This document shows positions 16,331-24,903 of a DNA stretch of 64,000 nt, in pieces. The notes below the pieces were generated by a model. It ran no database searches, was not told the DNA's origin, and saw only the letters and a list, made by a program, of their open reading frames with translations. How positions within the stretch are numbered: position 1 is the first letter of the stretch; the number at the start of each line of letters is the position of its first letter. The position numbers and the translations under genes were made by a program. Source of the stretch: Bin87 sp965208015 (lineage in GTDB: Bacteria; Chloroflexota; Dehalococcoidia; Lucifugimonadales; UBA3495); contig OZ242309.1 of NCBI GenBank assembly GCA_965208015.1, forward strand, positions 1,302,001 to 1,366,000, in the 5' to 3' direction.

Positions 16331-17272
16331 TCAGCCCAGCCGCTCCGCCACGGGCAGGATGTGCTCCGCAAGGTGCTCCATTACCTGGATGCACGGGCCG
16401 ATGCCATCGACGCGAAAGTCGAATGTAAGCTGGTCGATGCCCAACTCGTTGCAGTAGTGCACGTCGTCAATCACCGCCTGGGTGGTGTTGATGAGTGCCC
16501 CGCCGGAGCGTACCCCGACGCCCTCCTCGGCGCCGCCCATGTCCGTGAAGTGCAGGCTGCGCTTCAGTGAGATTGTTATGTCATCCGGATCGCGCCCGGC
16601 CAGCTCCGTCTGCTCCCGCAGGTAGGGCAGGTTCTGGGCGACAAAATCGGGCGTCTGGCGTGTGGTATGCCAGCAATCGCCGTACTTGGCAGTGCGGCGC
16701 AGCGCCCGGCGGGTGTGTCCGCCTACCCAGATGGGGATGCGCGGCTGCTGGATGGGTTTCGGCTCGAAATAGATGCCGTCGATCTGGTAGTACTTGCCCT
16801 GGTAATCGGGCACCTCCTCGGTCCACAGCGCGTTGAAAATGGCGAGGAATTCGTCGGTCATGGGGCCGCGGTCAGCGTAGGGCACGCCCAAGATATCGAA
16901 CTCCTTTTCCAGCCAGCCGACGCCGATGCCGCAGATGATCCGGCCGCCGGACAGCACGTCCAGGGAGGCGAACATCTTGGCCTGGACCACGGGGTTGCGG
17001 TAGGGAAGGATCAGCACGGTGCTGCCCAGACGGATCTCGCTGGTGCAGGCGGCCATGAACCCCAGCATTGTCATGGTCTCGAGGAAGGGTTCATCGGACG
17101 GACGCTGGAACGCGCCGGTAGGGGTATATGGATACTGGTTGGTGCCCCCTACAGGGAGCACGATGTGATCGCCAGCCATCACCGACTCGAAACCCAGCCG
17201 TTCGGCACGCTCGCAGAACTCGCGGATGCCGGCGGCGTCCGGCAGGCGGGGGATGCTGACACCTATCTTCAT
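16331..17272 (-). CDS. LLM class F420-dependent oxidoreductase
   Basis: A 313-residue TIM-barrel protein of the luciferase-like monooxygenase superfamily. Visible are MKIGVSIPRLPDAAGIREFCERAERLGFESVMAGDH, IRLGSTVLILPYRNPVVQAKMFASLDVLSGGRIICGIGVGWLEKEFDILGVPYADRG, and PIWVGGHTRRALRRTAKYGD. This pattern fits the TIGR03619-like F420 group, which reduces or oxidises unknown substrates with coenzyme F420. AGGAG precedes the ATG. TATAAT on the minus strand (17333-17338) may be its -10 box. The gene is separate from its neighbours and converges on the carbonic anhydrase unit. Confidence 0.85.
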   Translation of the reverse strand: MKIGVSIPRLPDAAGIREFCERAERLGFESVMAGDHIVLPVGGTNQYPYTPTGAFQRPSDEPFLETMTMLGFMAACTSEIRLGSTVLILPYRNPVVQAKMFASLDVLSGGRIICGIGVGWLEKEFDILGVPYADRGPMTDEFLAIFNALWTEEVPDYQGKYYQIDGIYFEPKPIQQPRIPIWVGGHTRRALRRTAKYGDCWHTTRQTPDFVAQNLPYLREQTELAGRDPDDITISLKRSLHFTDMGGAEEGVGVRSGGALINTTQAVIDDVHYCNELGIDQLTFDFRVDGIGPCIQVMEHLAEHILPVAERLG

Positions 17273-17396
17273 GCGAAAATCTCCTGGCCTCGGGGCGGAA
17301 TGGCGCGCAACTGCGAGACTTGCAGCGGCGGCATTATAGCATCGCAGTTCGGACGCCCTCGCCGGGGCTCAGGAACAGCTGAGAAAGCCGGTTAGT

Positions 17397-18071
17397 TCAT
17401 GCGTCGGCGGTGTTCCGGCGCCACGTTATAGCGCCGCTGCACTTGGCGCAGGCGCGATTGCGCATGATTCGGCGTTGCAGGGTTTGACGGAACCAGCGCT
17501 GGCCGCAGCCGCACTCTCCAACCCACCTGGGCGTGGAATGCTGGACGCGGTGGCAGCGCTCGCCGGCGCAACCGATTTCGCGAGCCTTGGCTTTCCAGAT
17601 GGCATCATGATTGTGTCGTGGGCCGACGATGGCGTGAGCGATTTCATGGAGTATCGTATCCTCAATCTCCACGCGAGTAGCGGCGAGGCAATAACTGACC
17701 GACAGGTCAATGCGCCGTTCGACATAACGGCAGACGCCGGCGCGAGAAGTGGCAAGGTCGAAACCGAACGTCCACCCGTCGGGCAGGGATCCCCGGGACT
17801 GAAATGCGGATACGAGGTGATCACCCAGAGTCTGAGTGTCGGCCAGGGTGCATTCCGGTACGGGGGCGTCGACCACCGACAGGACAGCAGAGTACGGCAC
17901 CTGCCACTCGACACCGGCATCATCGATGGCATGGGCGCGGCGGGTTCGGATTGACGTCACGGTGGCGTGATGCTCCCGGCCGTCAGACCTGACGAAACTG
18001 ATGACGCTGCGGGGAGGGCAGGCCGCTCCGGGAAAATCGGCGGTGATGAGAGTACGGCGTCGCTGGCTCAT
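17397..18071 (-). CDS. SprT-like zinc metallopeptidase domain protein
   Basis: A 224-residue protein. Residues 135-150 carry the zincin motif LHEIAHAIVG (HEIAH at 142-146), with an additional His in PRHNHDAIW, the SprT arrangement. The C-terminus has pairs of cysteines (ECGCG near 187-189 and CAKC at 208-211) that could bind a second zinc. Residues 1-75 form an extra N-terminal part without a family I recognise. SprT-like proteins in eukaryotes (SPRTN) cleave DNA-protein crosslinks, but bacterial ones are little studied. It is divergent from the two-repeat gene at 18247. Confidence 0.75.
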   Translation of the reverse strand: MSQRRRTLITADFPGAACPPRSVISFVRSDGREHHATVTSIRTRRAHAIDDAGVEWQVPYSAVLSVVDAPVPECTLADTQTLGDHLVSAFQSRGSLPDGWTFGFDLATSRAGVCRYVERRIDLSVSYCLAATRVEIEDTILHEIAHAIVGPRHNHDAIWKAKAREIGCAGERCHRVQHSTPRWVGECGCGQRWFRQTLQRRIMRNRACAKCSGAITWRRNTADA

Positions 18072-18149
18072 GGGGATGGATGGGCAAATGAATTATAAGG
18101 CGCGGGGTGTCGTCTGACATGGATTTGGGTGAACTTTTGAAAAGTGTTC

Positions 18150-18177
18150 TTGCGCTAATTTGCTGCGGTGCTATAAT
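18150..18177 (+). promoter_or_regulatory. Promoter of the two-repeat PHYHYGP gene
   Basis: TTGCGC (18150-18155) and TATAAT (18172-18177) are separated by 16 bp. Transcription would start near 18184, giving a leader of about 60 nt with GAGGAGG before the ATG. Confidence 0.65.
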
Positions 18178-18246
18178 CCGCGCAAAAGAGACGGTTACGG
18201 CACACGTGACCGCAAACCCATCTGCATTCCACGAGGAGGCGAGCTC

Positions 18247-19050
18247 ATGGAAAAGGGAGACACCATTATCAACATCGGGCCGGTGGACGTAGCGTTGTCC
18301 TACCGAAAGGAAATCATGCCTGACCAGGGCCTGATGGTCCAGGTTTTCGGCGACATTGACGGTCACGACACAGAGATCCTGCGGTTCGACTGCTTCGACC
18401 AGGACCCGCACTATCACTACGGGCCGGAGAACATGAACATCCGGCTGCACATGGACAAGACTACCGTCGGGACCCCCTTGGGCTGGACGCTGAAGAACAT
18501 CCGGACCAACCTGCCCGCGATGGTCCGCCGAGCCGGCTACGACGACCTGGCGTCCTCCGTCGAGATGAACGGCATCGACGAGAACAAGATGGATGAGGTT
18601 GAGGCGTGCGCGTTGGGGAAGGCCCGTGACGAGCGGCGCACCGTCACCCACTTCCGCGGCGACCACATCTACGAGGCCGGCAACATCCGCTTCGGCGTCG
18701 AGTTCCGCGACAACATCGGCGCGGCCAACGACCGCGGCGTGGCCATTCACGTGCTGACCGATCACCTGGGGCAGGAGTTCGAGTTGCTGGCTTTCGACTG
18801 CTTCGAGATCGCGCCGCACTACCACTATGGCCCGCGCAACCAGGACGTGCGGATCTACTGGGACGTGACCACCAGCGGCAACACCCTGGCCTGGACCCTG
18901 GACCAGTTCAAGTCCGGCAACCTGGCCAGCATGATCGACCGCGCCGGCTACCCGACGGTTGCCGCCGGCTTGGACAATGACCTGGTGCAGGCAGTCATTC
19001 CGGCGATGGAAGAGAAGGCTTGGGCACTGGTTGGCACGAACCAGCGGTAA
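18247..19050 (+). CDS. Unrecognised protein with two tandem PHYHYGP domains
   Basis: A 267-residue cytoplasmic protein with no signal or membrane segments. It is an internal duplication: FDCFDQDPHYHYGPENMNIRL (47-67) and FDCFEIAPHYHYGPRNQDVRI (183-203), 136 residues apart, each followed by a W-T-L segment and an A-G-Y helix (RRAGYDDLA / DRAGYPTVA). Each unit spans about 115 residues and begins with a beta-rich stretch. The His-Tyr cluster suggests metal or ligand binding but proves nothing. The ATG has GAGGAGG upstream and there is a good promoter, so this is a real gene transcribed alone, ending in two hairpins. I do not recognise the family. Confidence 0.75.
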   Translation: MEKGDTIINIGPVDVALSYRKEIMPDQGLMVQVFGDIDGHDTEILRFDCFDQDPHYHYGPENMNIRLHMDKTTVGTPLGWTLKNIRTNLPAMVRRAGYDDLASSVEMNGIDENKMDEVEACALGKARDERRTVTHFRGDHIYEAGNIRFGVEFRDNIGAANDRGVAIHVLTDHLGQEFELLAFDCFEIAPHYHYGPRNQDVRIYWDVTTSGNTLAWTLDQFKSGNLASMIDRAGYPTVAAGLDNDLVQAVIPAMEEKAWALVGTNQR

Positions 19051-19062
19051 TCGAACCAAATC

Positions 19063-19121
19063 GGGGACGGATAACCGTCCCCGCAGGTGAGATGCTTGGG
19101 GGCGGGTTGAAAACCCGCCCC
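19063..19121. terminator. Pair of GC-rich hairpins between convergent genes
   Basis: GGGGACGG / CCGTCCCC (19063-19082, ATAA loop) and GGGGCGGGTT / AACCCGCCCC (19099-19121, GAA loop) lie between the two-repeat gene and the SDR gene. No clear T-run follows. They belong to the window-wide GGGG...CCCC palindrome family. Confidence 0.5.
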
Positions 19122-19151
19122 TGAACTTCGGCCGTATCGTGATGCGACGCA

Positions 19152-19949
19152 CTACATCATCGTGTAACCGCCGGAAACGCTGAGCGTCTGCCCGGTAATG
19201 AAGCTGGCGGCGTCGGAAGCCAGGAAAACCACCGCGTTGGCAACTTCCTGGGCAGACCCGATACGGCGGAGCGGGTAAGCGCGCTTCACGCGCTCCAGCA
19301 CCTCGTCGGTAAACAGGTCCTGCATGCCCTGGCTCCACATGCTTTCCGAGCCGGCTATCTCGGACGGATCGGGAACCACCAGGCCGGGACAGACCATGTT
19401 GAACCGGAGACCGTGGCGTCCGGTCTCGCGGGCCAAGGACTTGCTGAGGGCGATGACGCCGGCCTTGCACGCTGAGTAGACGGCCTCGCGATACTCGCCC
19501 ATCCTGCCGGCGTCGCTGCTGATGCTGACTACTGCGCCGGATTGGCGCTCTATCATGTGCGGAAGAACGGCGTGGATGCAGTTGATGGCGCCCCAGAGGT
19601 TGACGTCGACCTCCTTGACGTGCTCGTCCCGCGATTTGTCCATGAACAGGCGGTCGATGGTCCAACCGACGTTGTTGACCAGCACGTCGACGCTGCCCAA
19701 ACGGTCGATGGCCTTGGTCATCATGGCGGCGGTGCGGGCCTGATCGGTCACGTCGGCGTCGACCACTATGGCAGAAGCGCCGGATTCCAGGGCAGCAACC
19801 TCGGCGACGACGCGCTTGCCGGCGGCATGGTTCAACTCCGCGATGGCGATGTTGCAGCCTTCAGCGGCAAATGCGAGCACAATGGCCCGACCGATATTGT
19901 TCCCGCCGCCGGTCACCAGCACGTTCTTGCCTTTCAGTCCTAGTTCCAA
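19152..19949 (-). CDS. Short-chain dehydrogenase/reductase (SDR)
   Basis: A 265-residue classical SDR. Cofactor motif TGGGNNIGRAI near residue 13, VNNVGWT, the catalytic Ser in VVSISSDAGRMG and YSACKAGVIALSKSLARE with Tyr and Lys. The C-terminal end (ASFITGQTLSVSGGYTMM) is standard. It acts on an alcohol or ketone with NAD(P); the substrate is unknown. The start is TTG with GGAGGACGAAAA upstream and overlaps the RNase H-like gene by 10 bp, so it is translationally coupled to the purine operon upstream. Confidence 0.9.
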   Translation of the reverse strand: MELGLKGKNVLVTGGGNNIGRAIVLAFAAEGCNIAIAELNHAAGKRVVAEVAALESGASAIVVDADVTDQARTAAMMTKAIDRLGSVDVLVNNVGWTIDRLFMDKSRDEHVKEVDVNLWGAINCIHAVLPHMIERQSGAVVSISSDAGRMGEYREAVYSACKAGVIALSKSLARETGRHGLRFNMVCPGLVVPDPSEIAGSESMWSQGMQDLFTDEVLERVKRAYPLRRIGSAQEVANAVVFLASDAASFITGQTLSVSGGYTMM

Positions 19950-20434
19950 TTTTCGTCCTCCAGTATATTCCGCAGGACGCGCAGATTTTCCACGTCCTCG
20001 CGGTTGTACTCAAGCAGCATATCCAGGGCGTCGCGGTTATGCTCGCGACGGTACTTGTCCCACAGCAGCACAGCGTCATAACCGGCCATGTCCGGCAGGT
20101 TGCGGTGTATGCCGAGGGCTTTCTCAATGGCTTTCAGTCCGCCCTTCAGTCCGGCGCGATGGGACTCACGCATCAGGTCACGATGCTCAAATCGGCGGCG
20201 GAGGTCCACTCCGGGATTCCAGGCGAGAAACGGCAGATCGAAGCTGGCGCCGTTGAAGGTGTAGATGGTGGTCACGCCTTCCAGCGCGTGCAGGACGGCA
20301 TCCGCGGTGATGCCGTTGCCCACCAACTGCGTGGTCGACCAGTCGCCGGGAAAATCCACAGCGATGCCAACAACAGTGGGGTAGGAGCGACCACCGATGA
20401 AACCGGTGGTCTCGATGTCCAGGTAGGCGTCCAA
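19940..20434 (-). CDS. RNase H-like 3'-5' exonuclease domain protein (YprB-like)
   Basis: A 164-residue protein with the DEDD-type nuclease signature: YLDIETTGFIGG (Asp, Glu), TFNGASFDLPFL (second Asp) and LDMLLEYNREDVENLRVLRNIL (final Asp). This matches the RNase_H_2/YprB-like domain. It may trim nucleic acids; the substrate is unknown. The TTG start lies 8 bp past the purH stop and no good ribosome-binding site is visible, so translation probably depends on ribosomes ending purH. The gene overlaps the SDR gene by 10 bp. Confidence 0.75.
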   Translation of the reverse strand: MDAYLDIETTGFIGGRSYPTVVGIAVDFPGDWSTTQLVGNGITADAVLHALEGVTTIYTFNGASFDLPFLAWNPGVDLRRRFEHRDLMRESHRAGLKGGLKAIEKALGIHRNLPDMAGYDAVLLWDKYRREHNRDALDMLLEYNREDVENLRVLRNILEDENWN

Positions 20435-20442
20435 AGGGACGG

Positions 20443-21981
20443 TCAGTGCCGGAAGTGGCGTATGCCGGTGAACACCATGGCGATGCCGGCCTCATTGGCG
20501 GCGGCTATCACCTCGTCGTCTCGAATGGACCCGCCGGGCTGGACGATGGCGGTGATACCGGCCTCGGCGGCGAGCTCAATGTTGTCGGGGAAGGGGAAGA
20601 AAGCGTCGGAGGCCAGCACGCACCCGGCCGCCTTGTCGCCCGCCGCGCGTTGCGACAGGTGGACGCTGACCACGCGGTTGGGTTGGCCGGCGCCCATGCC
20701 TACCAGGGTGCGGTCCTTGACGAAAGCGATGGCGTTGGACTTGATGTGCTTTACCGCCTTCCAGGCGAATGCGAGATCGGCCAATTCGGTAGGGGTCGGC
20801 GCACGCTCGGTAGCGGTTGCCCAGGCTTCGGGATCTTCGTCGATCACGTCGGGGGTCTGCACCAGGACGCCACCACTGAGCGGGCGAACGTCGTAGTCCG
20901 CGGAACCGGGGGAGCCGGCAACCGGATCCACCGTCAGGATGCGCAGGTTTCGCTTCCGCCTCAGGATCTCCAGGGCGTCGTCATCGTATCCGGGGGCGAC
21001 AACCACTTCGTAGAACACCGGGTCCATCGCCTGGGCCGCCGCGGCGGTCACTTCACGGTTGAAACCGACAATGCCACCAAATGCGGACACCGGATCGCCC
21101 TCATACGCCAGCTCGTAAGCCTGGGCGACGTCGTCGCGGGAGGCCAGGCCGCAGGGGTTGGCGTGCTTGATCACGCAGACTGAGGGATCGGGGTAATCGC
21201 TCACCGTGCGCCAGGCGGCGTCGGCGTCCATCAGGTTGTTGAAGGAGAGTTCGCGTCCATGCAGTTGCGTGGCTCGGGCAAGGCCGCCCTCGCCGCCGCT
21301 GGCCGGGACGTACAGGGCACCGCGCTGGTGAGGGTTTTCGCCGTAGCGCAGGCTGGAGACGCGGGTGAGGCCGATGGTTACCTGCTGGGGCATCTCCTCC
21401 TCGGAGGTCGGATCGTTGGAGAGGTAGTCGGCCACGGCGGCGTCGTACACGGCAACGTGCTGAAACGCCTTGGTGGCGAGGGCGCGCCGCTGTTGGGCGT
21501 CCAGGCCGGGACCGGACAATGCTTCGGCGACCCAATCGTAATCGGACGGGTCCACGACGACGGCAACGGACGGGAAGTTCTTGGCCGCGGCCCGCAACAT
21601 GGTGGGGCCGCCGATGTCGATGTTCTCCAGGGCGTCGTCCAGCGTGACATCAGGCCGGCTGATGGTTTCCACGAACGGATAAAGGTTGACGACGACCACA
21701 TCAATTGGGCCGATGCCGTGCTGCTCCAGCTCCGCCATGTGTGCGGGAGAATCGCGGCGGGCCAGCAGGCCCCCGTGGATCACCGGGTGCAGGGTCTTGA
21801 CGCGGCCCTCAAGGATTTCGGGCGAGCCGGTGACGTCGGATACCTGGGTGACGGGAACGCCGGCGTCGGCGATGCTCTGGTGGGTGCCGCCGGTGCTGAT
21901 CAGTTCATAGCCGGCGTCGACCAGAGACTTGCCAAAATCCTCGATGCCGGTCTTGTCGAATACGCTGAGTAGTGCTTTCAA
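20443..21981 (-). CDS. purH: Bifunctional AICAR transformylase / IMP cyclohydrolase
   Basis: A 512-residue PurH, the last two steps of IMP synthesis. The N-terminal cyclohydrolase domain starts MKALLSVFDKTGIEDFGKSL and has ISTGGTHQSI, TLHPVIHGGLLARR. The transformylase domain has LRYGENPHQRGALY, LSFNNLMDADAAWR, VIKHANPCG and the C-terminal ASDAFFPFPDNIELAAEAGITAIVQPGGSIRDDEVI. The length is normal. The ATG begins the standard N-terminus. It is separated from purM by a small His-rich gene. The gene is on the minus strand in the order purF-purM-orf83-purH. Confidence 0.98.
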   Translation of the reverse strand: MKALLSVFDKTGIEDFGKSLVDAGYELISTGGTHQSIADAGVPVTQVSDVTGSPEILEGRVKTLHPVIHGGLLARRDSPAHMAELEQHGIGPIDVVVVNLYPFVETISRPDVTLDDALENIDIGGPTMLRAAAKNFPSVAVVVDPSDYDWVAEALSGPGLDAQQRRALATKAFQHVAVYDAAVADYLSNDPTSEEEMPQQVTIGLTRVSSLRYGENPHQRGALYVPASGGEGGLARATQLHGRELSFNNLMDADAAWRTVSDYPDPSVCVIKHANPCGLASRDDVAQAYELAYEGDPVSAFGGIVGFNREVTAAAAQAMDPVFYEVVVAPGYDDDALEILRRKRNLRILTVDPVAGSPGSADYDVRPLSGGVLVQTPDVIDEDPEAWATATERAPTPTELADLAFAWKAVKHIKSNAIAFVKDRTLVGMGAGQPNRVVSVHLSQRAAGDKAAGCVLASDAFFPFPDNIELAAEAGITAIVQPGGSIRDDEVIAAANEAGIAMVFTGIRHFRH

Positions 21982-22017
21982 CTTGGGTGTTTGCTCCTGT
22001 TGAATACGGGTTGAACG

Positions 22018-22269
22018 CTAGATTGCTCCGCCGCCTCCGTCGAAGCCGCCGAAACCACCGCCCCCATCGCTATGATGGTGGAAATGACCCGCGTCACCGG
22101 GATGGTGCATCTGGCCAGGATCCATCGGCGTGGCAGAGTGATGGCTTCCGTACAGGACCAGGCCCAGAGGTCCCCAAGCCCACCAGGGGCGCATGACGTC
22201 GAGCACGGGTTCGGATTTGTCGTCGGCACTGGCTCGGGCGTTGCGGCGGAACGGGTTCTTCAGATTCAT
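22018..22269 (-). CDS. Small unrecognised protein with a His/Gly-rich tail
   Basis: An 83-residue protein between purM and purH, with GGAGGT before its ATG. The N-terminus is basic (MNLKNPFRRNARAS), the middle holds a Trp-rich hydrophobic patch WWAWGPLGLVLYG, and the tail contains GHFHHHSDGGGGFGGFDGGGG. There are eight histidines in the last 40 residues, so metal binding is possible. No family is recognised. Because it lies inside the purine operon with a good ribosome-binding site and no disruption, it is probably expressed; a role in purine synthesis cannot be claimed. Confidence 0.6.
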   Translation of the reverse strand: MNLKNPFRRNARASADDKSEPVLDVMRPWWAWGPLGLVLYGSHHSATPMDPGQMHHPGDAGHFHHHSDGGGGFGGFDGGGGAI

Positions 22270-22312
22270 GACGACCTCCACCTTCTTTACTTGTCGAATA
22301 AGCTGGGCTCGA

Positions 22313-23365
22313 TTAGACCGTTCGTAAAACGACGCGGCTCGGACCAGCGCTCTCTACGATTTGACCGACGTCCACCGCGTCGGGGATACCCGAAAGCAAC
22401 GCAGCGGCGCGCTCAGGATCGCACACGGCGACCATGCCGAGCCCCATGTTGAACACGCGGTACATCTCTTTGTCACTGATCCGACCAGCCTCCTGAATTG
22501 CGCCGAATATGGGCGGGACGGCCCAGGCGCCAATATGGAACTCGGCGGTTACGCCCGGCGGCAGGGACGCGGGCATCTTTCCGGTAATGCCGCCGCCGGT
22601 GATATGACACAACGACTTGATACTGCCCAGGTAAGGTCCCAGCAGTGGGTAGTAGGCGCGGTGCCGCACCATAAGCTCGTCGCCCAGGTTGCGGGCCAGG
22701 CCCGGGCAAGGGCGGAACAGCACATCGGGATCATCATCAGTGTTGAACACCCGGCGCACCAGCGAAAAACCGTTGGTGTGCACGCCGCTGGAGGGGATCC
22801 CGATCAGGCGGTCGCCGGGCACGACGCGACTGCCGTCGAGCAAATTGTCCCGCTCGGCCACGCCCACCACGAACCCGGCCAAGTCGAAGTCAGCGTCGGC
22901 ATAGACACCGGGGAGCTGAGCGGTTTCACCGCCGATCAGGGCGCAGCCGACCTCCCGGCAACCCCAGACCATGCCGCGCATCAGCATTTCCATGCGGTGC
23001 TCGTCCAAATCGCTGAAAGACATGTAGTCCAGGAAAAACAGCGGCTTGGCTCCTTTGGTCAGTATATCGTTGACGTTGAGGGTTACCAGGTCCTGACCAA
23101 CGCCTTCGAAATGACCGAGCTGGGCCGCAATCTTGAGCTTGGTGCCCACGCCGTCGGCGCTGGCGACGAGGACGGGATCGCGATAGCCGCTCAGCGCGAA
23201 CAGTCCCGCAAAACCGCCGCTGCTGTCCAGCACCTCGGGCCCGTGGGTGATCGCGGCGAAGGCTTTGATCCGATCTTTCAGGCCGTCCATGGCGTCCAAG
23301 GCGACGCCGGCGGCCTCATACTCGCCGGACGCGGGAAAGGCCGCGCCAACCTCGCCGGTGGCCAT
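22313..23365 (-). CDS. purM: Phosphoribosylformylglycinamidine cyclo-ligase (AIR synthetase)
   Basis: A 350-residue PurM, which closes FGAM to AIR using ATP. Motifs are DGVGTKLKIA, GQDLVTLNVNDILTKGAKPLFFLDY, GCALIGGETAQLPG and PSSGVHTNGFSLVR, then ITGGGITGKMPASLP and FNMGLGMVAV. The start is the ATG at 23365, whose A overlaps the purF stop (TGATG), so the two are translationally coupled. Longer in-frame versions would run back into purF and are unlikely. Length is normal. Confidence 0.97.
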   Translation of the reverse strand: MATGEVGAAFPASGEYEAAGVALDAMDGLKDRIKAFAAITHGPEVLDSSGGFAGLFALSGYRDPVLVASADGVGTKLKIAAQLGHFEGVGQDLVTLNVNDILTKGAKPLFFLDYMSFSDLDEHRMEMLMRGMVWGCREVGCALIGGETAQLPGVYADADFDLAGFVVGVAERDNLLDGSRVVPGDRLIGIPSSGVHTNGFSLVRRVFNTDDDPDVLFRPCPGLARNLGDELMVRHRAYYPLLGPYLGSIKSLCHITGGGITGKMPASLPPGVTAEFHIGAWAVPPIFGAIQEAGRISDKEMYRVFNMGLGMVAVCDPERAAALLSGIPDAVDVGQIVESAGPSRVVLRTV

Positions 23366-24813
23366 CAGGCGGTGGCCTGTTCCAGGGTCTGCTTGGTCAA
23401 TTCCAGCTGCACCGGCACCGGATAGTTGCCGGTGAAACAGGCGTCGCAGAACCCGCCCTGCTGCCCGTGCACCAGGTCCATCAGACCGCGCACGCTGAGG
23501 TAACCCAGGGAATCGGCGCCGGTCAAATCCCGGATCTCGGGGATGGTCTTGTTGGCGGCGATCAGCTCCTGCCGCGTCGCCATGTCCACACCGAGGTAGC
23601 AGGGGTGCTTGATGGGCGGAGCGCACACACGCAGGTGGATTTCCGTGGCTCCCGCGCGACGCAGGAGATCCACGACATGCGGAGTCGTCGTGCCGCGGAC
23701 GATACTGTCGTCCACAACGACGAGACGCTTGCCGCCAATCACAGCCGGCATCGGGTTGAACTTCTGCCGGACGCCCCGGTCACGCCGCTGCTGTTCCGGT
23801 TCGATGAAAGTGCGTCCAACGTATCGGTTGCGAACCAACCCGTTGGCGAAAGGGATGCCCGATTCTCTGGAAAAACCCACGGCAGCGGAGGTAGAAGAAT
23901 CGGGAATGCCTATCACCAGGTCGGCGTCGACGGGATGCTCTCGCGCCAACCGGGCCCCCATCTCCTCTCGCACAGTGTGCATGAGCCGGTTGTCCATTAC
24001 GCTGTCCGGCCTGGCGAAGTAGATCCACTCAAAGACGCACAGCGCGCGGCTGCGACGGGCGGAGTCCCCGTATATCGCGCTCTCGACGCCATCTGCGGTT
24101 ATGACAACCACCTCGCCGGGTTCCAGTTCCCGGGTGAACTCGGCCTGCATGTGGTCCAAAGCGCAGGTTTCCGAGGCGACCACCCAGCCGTTTTCGAGGC
24201 GGCCCAGGCACAGGGGCCGGATACCCAAGGGGTCGCGAACCGCTATGACGGCGTCGGGAGTCAGCAGCGCCAGCGAGAATGCCCCCTGCATCCGGGCCAT
24301 GGCGTAGAAGACCCGCTCGGGCCAGGTTTTGCCCGGAGCGTTGGCCAGCAGGTGGGCGATAACCTCGCTGTCGGTGCTGGTCTCGAATGTGGAACCCCAC
24401 TGGGACTGCACCTGCTCGCGCAACTGCCTGGAGTTGATGATGTTCCCGTTGTGGGCAACCGCCAGCGGGCCGTTCAAGCCGTCGACGAGCAGCGGCTGGG
24501 CGTTGGCGCTGCGGCTGGCCCCGGTGGTCGAGTATCGGGTATGACCGATGGCCATCTCGCCGCTGATGCCGTCAATGTCGCCATCGCGAAAGGCTTCCGA
24601 GACCAACCCCATACCGGTGTGCGCCTTGATCCGGCCGTGGTCGACGGCGGCGACCCCGGCCGACTCCTGGCCCCGATGCTGCAATGCGAACAGGCCGATG
24701 GAGGTCATGGTGGCGCTGTGCGAACCCGGCGCGTATACGCCAACCACCCCGCACTCCTCGCGAGGGTGATCAAAATGGTCTGAGCCTGGCCGGGCTATCG
24801 GCTGCGGATCCAT
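23365..24813 (-). CDS. purF: Amidophosphoribosyltransferase
   Basis: A 482-residue PurF catalysing the first committed step of purine synthesis. It has an N-terminal extension of 20 residues before CGVVGVY; the Cys (residue 21) would become the new N-terminus and serve as the glutaminase nucleophile. Then come LFALQHRGQESAG, GHTRYSTTG, and in the PRTase domain VVVDDSIVRGTTT. The C-terminus GGFCDACFTGNYPVP has Cys pairs of the Fe-S type enzymes of the Bacillus class. A strong promoter (24820-24848) puts the RNA start at the ATG, so it is probably leaderless. It is the first gene of the purF-purM-orf83-purH-RNase H-SDR run. Confidence 0.97.
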   Translation of the reverse strand: MDPQPIARPGSDHFDHPREECGVVGVYAPGSHSATMTSIGLFALQHRGQESAGVAAVDHGRIKAHTGMGLVSEAFRDGDIDGISGEMAIGHTRYSTTGASRSANAQPLLVDGLNGPLAVAHNGNIINSRQLREQVQSQWGSTFETSTDSEVIAHLLANAPGKTWPERVFYAMARMQGAFSLALLTPDAVIAVRDPLGIRPLCLGRLENGWVVASETCALDHMQAEFTRELEPGEVVVITADGVESAIYGDSARRSRALCVFEWIYFARPDSVMDNRLMHTVREEMGARLAREHPVDADLVIGIPDSSTSAAVGFSRESGIPFANGLVRNRYVGRTFIEPEQQRRDRGVRQKFNPMPAVIGGKRLVVVDDSIVRGTTTPHVVDLLRRAGATEIHLRVCAPPIKHPCYLGVDMATRQELIAANKTIPEIRDLTGADSLGYLSVRGLMDLVHGQQGGFCDACFTGNYPVPVQLELTKQTLEQATA

Positions 24814-24819
24814 GGTTGC

Positions 24820-24848
24820 ATTCTATGTGGCAACCGGAAGCGGGTCAA
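24820..24848 (-). promoter_or_regulatory. purF operon promoter, apparently leaderless
   Basis: Minus strand TTGACC (24843-24848), 17-bp spacer, TAGAAT (24820-24825), then only 6 nt to the purF ATG (24813). No ribosome-binding site fits in between. This is the clearest case of a start codon placed at the expected transcription start. Confidence 0.7.
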
Positions 24849-24903
24849 CGAAAACGCCGTCGACAACAACAACCAAAGCCCCGACGTTGAGTGCACGGCA
24901 GGC

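Noticed and set aside
17983..19665. A 560-codon minus-strand frame across the two-repeat gene
   Set aside because: It crosses the promoter and body of the well-supported plus-strand gene at 18247 and part of the SDR gene, and has no conserved motif.
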